NCBI RefSeq assembly: GCF_947623445.1
Contig: NC_135242.1
Location: 22,568,001 to 22,632,000 of the forward strand
Reading direction: 5' to 3'
Source of the DNA: Clavelina lepadiformis
Taxonomy: Eukaryota; Chordata; Ascidiacea; Aplousobranchia; Clavelinidae
DNA length: 64,000 bases
Positions within the stretch are counted from its first letter, which is position 1; each line of letters starts with the position of its first letter. The notes beneath the pieces were generated by a model that ran no database searches, was not told the origin of the DNA, and was given only the letters and a program-made list of their open reading frames with translations. The translations under genes and the position numbers were made by a program. Positions 61,001 to 64,000 of the stretch are shown piece by piece.

Positions 61001-63919
61001 AGCTTTCACGCCTAAGAAACTCAGATTCATTGACCTGAACAACAGTGAGAGCAGTGAACAGTACGTTTTCAATGTCTCAGTGTGTTGGAAATTTATAACA
61101 TATTCGTAGTACTTATGTAGTAAATGTTTTAAAACTTTCTAATTTGATTTATGTCTGTGATTTTGTATTTGTTTTAACAAATAGTTCATCAGCATTTGCG
61201 TTATGTCATTTCTGTGTTCATTGTATTGTTGGTGTAGATTTGAACCTATCGAGCAGCAGGAAAGTGCATTGGTTGATCATGTGATCATCACATCAGCGAA
61301 TGAAGATCTTGATGTCGACATCACTGGGGACTTTACCAATGACATCACTAACACTGAACAAACGACAGGTAGCACAATATTTTTTTTCTGATTTGTGCAC
61401 TGTTTTTTTTGTATTCAAAAGCGTAATATTTAACATCAAGATTTATAACTAGTAACTGTAGTGAATGCAAGTAATAATGATTATTCTCTGTGGTTGTAAT
61501 CATATGTATTCATTCACAGACATATCATTATCTTACCAGATTAATATCCTCATTATGTAATTACGAATATTATGTGACTATTACACGATTATTGAGATTT
61601 CTGATGTATGTGATGATAAAAATGTAGGTGGAACACCTCAGAACACTTCAAATATGTCCGCTGATGAGTACCATGATGTCAGGGAGTACAGTGACGATGT
61701 TTTGGATGAAAAACCGCCTGATGCTTGTCCTCTAGATGCCTCTTTAGTCCGAGATGATGTGGATATGTCAGTTGATATCCCGTTGGTGGAGGATGATCTT
61801 TCAGAAGATTCAGAATCTAAAGGCTTCCAGTATGCAGATGTGGTTCCGGTGATGGTGGCTGATCAGGAGCAGCCAGCCATCGAGGAAGATAGCAACATTG
61901 TTGATCATCCGGATCAGTTTCTTGATGAGGAAGATTACTCAAATGATGAAGTTGTAGAAATATCAGAAGATGAAGTTTCTGAAAACAAAGAGCAAGAAAA
62001 GGATGAATGTACATCACATGACGAAGAGCAAGAGCCTGAAGACCGTGATGCAGAACAGACTGTTCTTCCCTCCTCGGATCTAACTCAAGACCGTGATCTT
62101 GGAGAAGATGTTCCTCACCAGCGGACTCAGCTCGATGAGACAACTTCTGTTGATAACGTTGCTGGAGGCGAAGTCACCCAGTCTCTTGCAACTGAAGAAC
62201 AAGCATCTCAGCATCCAGATCCTCAAGATCATGAACAAGATCTCGAGCTTCCGGAAACAAATCTTGCGGTTGAAGCAATCGACAAAGAGGGAGAAGTAGA
62301 GATTCCTCCAGAAGTGAAGATAGCAGCTGTTGCATCTACTCATTATACTGAAGTGCAGCAAACCACACTTTGCACAACTGAGCTTAGTGCTCAGGGTGGT
62401 GGTGTGGTTCATCTCAAAGCAGTCCCTGATGATGTATTCTCCAAAGATGCCAGCATCCTGAAAAGTCTTCCAGAGTTTATCGTTGACGATGGCTTCTTAG
62501 TTGCAACAACCATCTCGCAACGTCGCATCCCAAGTGATACGCGCATCCCTGAGAAGACCCTACTTGATGAACTCAACTCCCCATCAATCAAGGAAACCTC
62601 AATGAAGGATGACGAAATCCTTGCGTCCCCAAGTGAGATCCACTCGGAGCAATCTGTTGAGCAGGAGGAAGATGCAGATGAAGGGTCTGGCGGCCAGTCC
62701 AATGCTCTTCAAGACTTCAAACTTCCAAGATTTTTTGAGTCCGAAGATGACAGTGATACGGACGTGGTTACCGAGAAACCAATCCAAGAAGAACATATCA
62801 TTAAAAACGGTAAGGCTTGGTTCCTACAAATTTGTTTAACGTCAGTGTTTGTCGTCAGTATGGTTTGCACAAGTTGGGTGTTTAGTTTCTCATTTGGGAT
62901 TAATCACTGCAAAAGAACATTCGACATAGTTTATGTTGAAGAAATATGAAGCATTTATACATTTTCTATGAGAAGTAAGTAAAAAATCGCTGCTATCCAC
63001 AGTTAACGAACAAACCACTAATCGCTTACTAGAGGCGGTCAAAGTAAGCAAATAAGTTGTAAATGCACAAATTACCACGAGCTCGCTAAAAGCAATACAA
63101 CTGCTGGGAAATACATAATTTTGTGAAGCTAAATAGTTTCAGGCATACTACTGTCCTTCGTCAGAGCATTGTTACATGTAAATTAAGTTGTAGACTGAAT
63201 CTAAACGCTTTATGCAGATGTGGTTGCAAATGAAAATTACTGCAAATTATTTTCAAACTAAAACACTTACTATTTTCTACTTCGGTAGTTGGTAAAACTG
63301 CTCAAGTGCGTTACTTTGGCTTAAAAACTACTTAAGTAAAAGTACTCATGACAAATCTACTTAAGTGAGTAGCTAAAGTAGAATAAATCTGCTTAAGTAG
63401 ACTACATGAGTGAAACTACTCTGTTACTGACCACCACTGTCGCTTACTTCTCACAGATGAAAACCCAGAAGACGATAAAGAAACGGTCCAAGCTGTGACA
63501 GTTGCCAAAGTTTTGAGTGACCCTGTCTTTATTTTGTCTCCGCCTGCTTTGATGAGAAGTCGACAGCCTGGTATGTGGTTTGTAAAAATTTTGCCTTTAA
63601 CTCTAGTCGTGCACTTTTGCAATCATAGTCTTTAAATTTATCAGAATAAGTCCTTATTTCTTAACGATTTTAGAAGTAGCAGTAAATTGTTTTAAACTTT
63701 CTCAGTTGCTTAGTTTAGAAGTATTTTGATAATGTCATAATATGCCACTATCTACAATCCTTTACTGGTCAGTGCCTTGAATCTGTAACTTTCCTCAGTG
63801 TCAGCATCAACGTCTACGAACCCACCTAAGTTCACATTCTCGCCGGTTTCAACCAGAGTTTTGAGAAGTCGACGTGTGCAACCACACGATGACGCTGCAC
63901 CACCTGCCAAGACCCCAAG
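43004..63919 (+). CDS. AHCTF1: ELYS nucleoporin / AT-hook transcription factor (partial)
   Basis: Thirty-five exons are visible: 43004-43118, 43999-44132, 45003-45116, 45325-45461, 45543-45673, 45850-46030, 46213-46335, 46596-46792, 47318-47492, 47735-47807, 47907-48062, 48278-48419, 48534-48683, 49055-49158, 49247-49342, 49584-49744, 50016-50139, 50315-50419, 51604-51750, 56762-56952, 57359-57503, 57582-57716, 58095-58242, 58736-58877, 59238-59360, 59468-59584, 59721-59852, 60016-60135, 60341-60442, 60749-60847, 61001-61060, 61238-61368, 61628-62809, 63457-63570, 63799-63919. That is about 1875 codons, continuing past the window. The N-terminal propeller (residues 1-about 480) shows [14 protein letters not shown]. 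An alpha-helical ELYS domain follows (about 700-1000; [25 protein letters not shown]). Then comes a disordered tail with SP/TP sites (FTPQSIL) and a 394-codon Asp/Glu-rich exon. ELYS seeds nuclear-pore assembly on chromatin. Intron 19 hosts a nested gene. Confidence 0.93.
43349..43580. mobile_element. Nonautonomous hAT-type element in ELYS intron 1
   Basis: The ends read CATTGTTCCCTCTAA on the left and CAATGTTCCCTCTAA when the right end is inverted. An exact 8-bp duplication ATTTGTAA flanks it (43341-43348 and 43581-43588). The inside has GTGCGC-rich palindromic blocks. The length is 232 bp and it has no coding capacity. Confidence 0.93.
46970..47155. mobile_element. Nonautonomous hAT-type element in ELYS intron 8
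   Basis: The left end is CAAAGGTGGGCAAACTGCGG and the inverted right end is CAGGGGTGGGCAAACTTG. This is the common CAGGGGTGGGCAAACT terminus of hAT elements. Flanking octamers TTCTATGG and ATCTTTGG agree at six of eight positions, consistent with an old target duplication. It is 186 bp long. Confidence 0.85.
52395..55589 (-). CDS. FUCA1: Alpha-L-fucosidase (GH29), nested in ELYS intron 19
   Basis: Seven exons on the minus strand: 55589-55296, 54911-54782, 54462-54252, 54113-53933, 53847-53771, 53628-53505, 52829-52395 (483 residues, close to the family's usual 460-480). The ATG at 55589 begins a signal peptide ([15 protein letters not shown]). Exon 1 ends in the GH29 motif [19 protein letters not shown]. 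Exon 3 carries [13 protein letters not shown]. Exon 4 carries IVWSDGD, with the Asp of WSDG as the expected nucleophile. Exon 6 has SWGYRRD, and exon 7 [14 protein letters not shown]. The enzyme removes alpha-linked L-fucose from glycoproteins and glycolipids, in lysosomes or secreted. N-glycosylation sequons are present (NTT, NST, NES). Intron 1 holds an (AT)n run. All junctions are in frame. The symbol denotes the family; FUCA1 versus FUCA2 is not resolved. Confidence 0.95.
54954..54977. repeat. (AT)n microsatellite
   Basis: About twelve AT dinucleotides in intron 1 of the fucosidase gene, which is also ELYS intron 19 on the other strand. Confidence 0.9.
56360..56499. mobile_element. Palindromic MITE in ELYS intron 19
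   Basis: Arms of about 37 bp at each end (56361-56397 and 56462-56498) are inverted complements with two mismatches, beginning AAGGCACTACTGGTGAAT. The total of 140 bp would fold into one long hairpin. TA dinucleotides at the edges (TAAAAGG on the left, CCTTATA on the right) suggest a TA target like Tc1/mariner elements, but this is not certain. Confidence 0.88.
57930..57990 (+). repeat. Possible retroelement tail fragment in ELYS intron 22
   Basis: The segment has CCTGAAGAAGC followed shortly by GCGAAAGCTTGTG. This spacing is typical of the 3' ends of several non-LTR and Penelope-like elements. No open frame or poly-A tail supports it. Confidence 0.3.
63030..63439. mobile_element. hAT-type element beside an ELYS splice acceptor
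   Basis: The element spans 410 bp. The left end is TAGAGGCGGTCAAAGTAA and the inverted right end CAGTGGTGGTCAGTAA, which align with a two-base gap. An exact 8-bp duplication TCGCTTAC flanks it (63022-63029 and 63440-63447). Inside are several TACTTAAGT-type repeats, as in animal hAT-like elements. Its right end lies 17 bp before the exon at 63457. Confidence 0.92.
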
Positions 63920-64000
63920 GTTTTCTTTTTAATTTTTTGTTATTATCTTTGTTCAAGGCATCTGGGTGCGTCACTTTGTATCTTGCGACTGCATTGGACA

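Noticed and set aside
61369..61627. ELYS exon 32 extended past the donor at 61368
   Set aside because: The extension ends at a stop after a few hydrophobic codons, while the GTAGCA donor keeps frame with the exon at 61628.
62080..62800. Antisense and out-of-frame open frames over ELYS exon 33
   Set aside because: They are shadows of the long acidic coding exon; the codon pattern of the sense frame explains them.
1..64000. tRNA, rRNA, CRISPR arrays, bacterial operons or defence systems
   Set aside because: None was recognised; the window is intron-rich animal DNA, so prokaryotic systems are not expected. snoRNAs or miRNAs in introns cannot be excluded without a structure search.

Overview
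This is eukaryotic, AT-rich nuclear DNA with many short GT-AG introns, short intergenic gaps and numerous small inverted-repeat elements. The genes are animal genes. Compact introns, single orthologues of vertebrate families (MLF, ELYS, alpha-L-fucosidase) and a lineage-specific transporter array fit an invertebrate chordate. A tunicate such as Ciona is my best guess, but this is inference and no single base proves it. Gene models were built by hand from splice sites. Every reported model keeps its reading frame across all junctions.

Layout. (1) 1-23000: four tandem plus-strand genes for 12-helix major-facilitator transporters that resemble monocarboxylate carriers (SLC16-like). All four have the same eight-exon structure. 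Copies 1 and 2 form one subgroup and copies 3 and 4 another, with patchy near-identical blocks that look like gene conversion. Copy 1 carries a decayed 2.35 kb terminal-inverted-repeat transposon in intron 1. (2) 22976-28371: gene-poor, with one unassigned exon-like reading frame. (3) 28372-31617: a myeloid leukemia factor (MLF) gene. (4) 32588-39187: a TRIM-NHL gene (RING, two B-boxes, coiled coil, NHL repeats; 17 exons, 953 codons). (5) 39742-40936, minus strand: a two-exon gene for a small CxxC two-helix protein, probably DMAC1-like. (6) 43004 to beyond the right edge: the nucleoporin/chromatin protein ELYS (AHCTF1), 35 exons visible. (7) 52395-55589, minus strand: a complete seven-exon alpha-L-fucosidase gene nested inside ELYS intron 19.

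Mobile DNA. At least eight small inverted-repeat elements are delimited by their ends. Four have exact 8-bp target duplications (7155-7578, 42262-42487, 43349-43580, 63030-63439). The last one inserted 17 nt from an ELYS splice acceptor and seems to provide that intron's branch point.

I found no convincing tRNA, rRNA, CRISPR or prokaryotic-type system. The least ordinary signals are the mosaic transporter array with a 40-bp exact exon shard at 41-80, the conflict between shared upstream DNA and coding relationships, the transposon-derived branch point, and an excess of the palindrome TGACGTCA.
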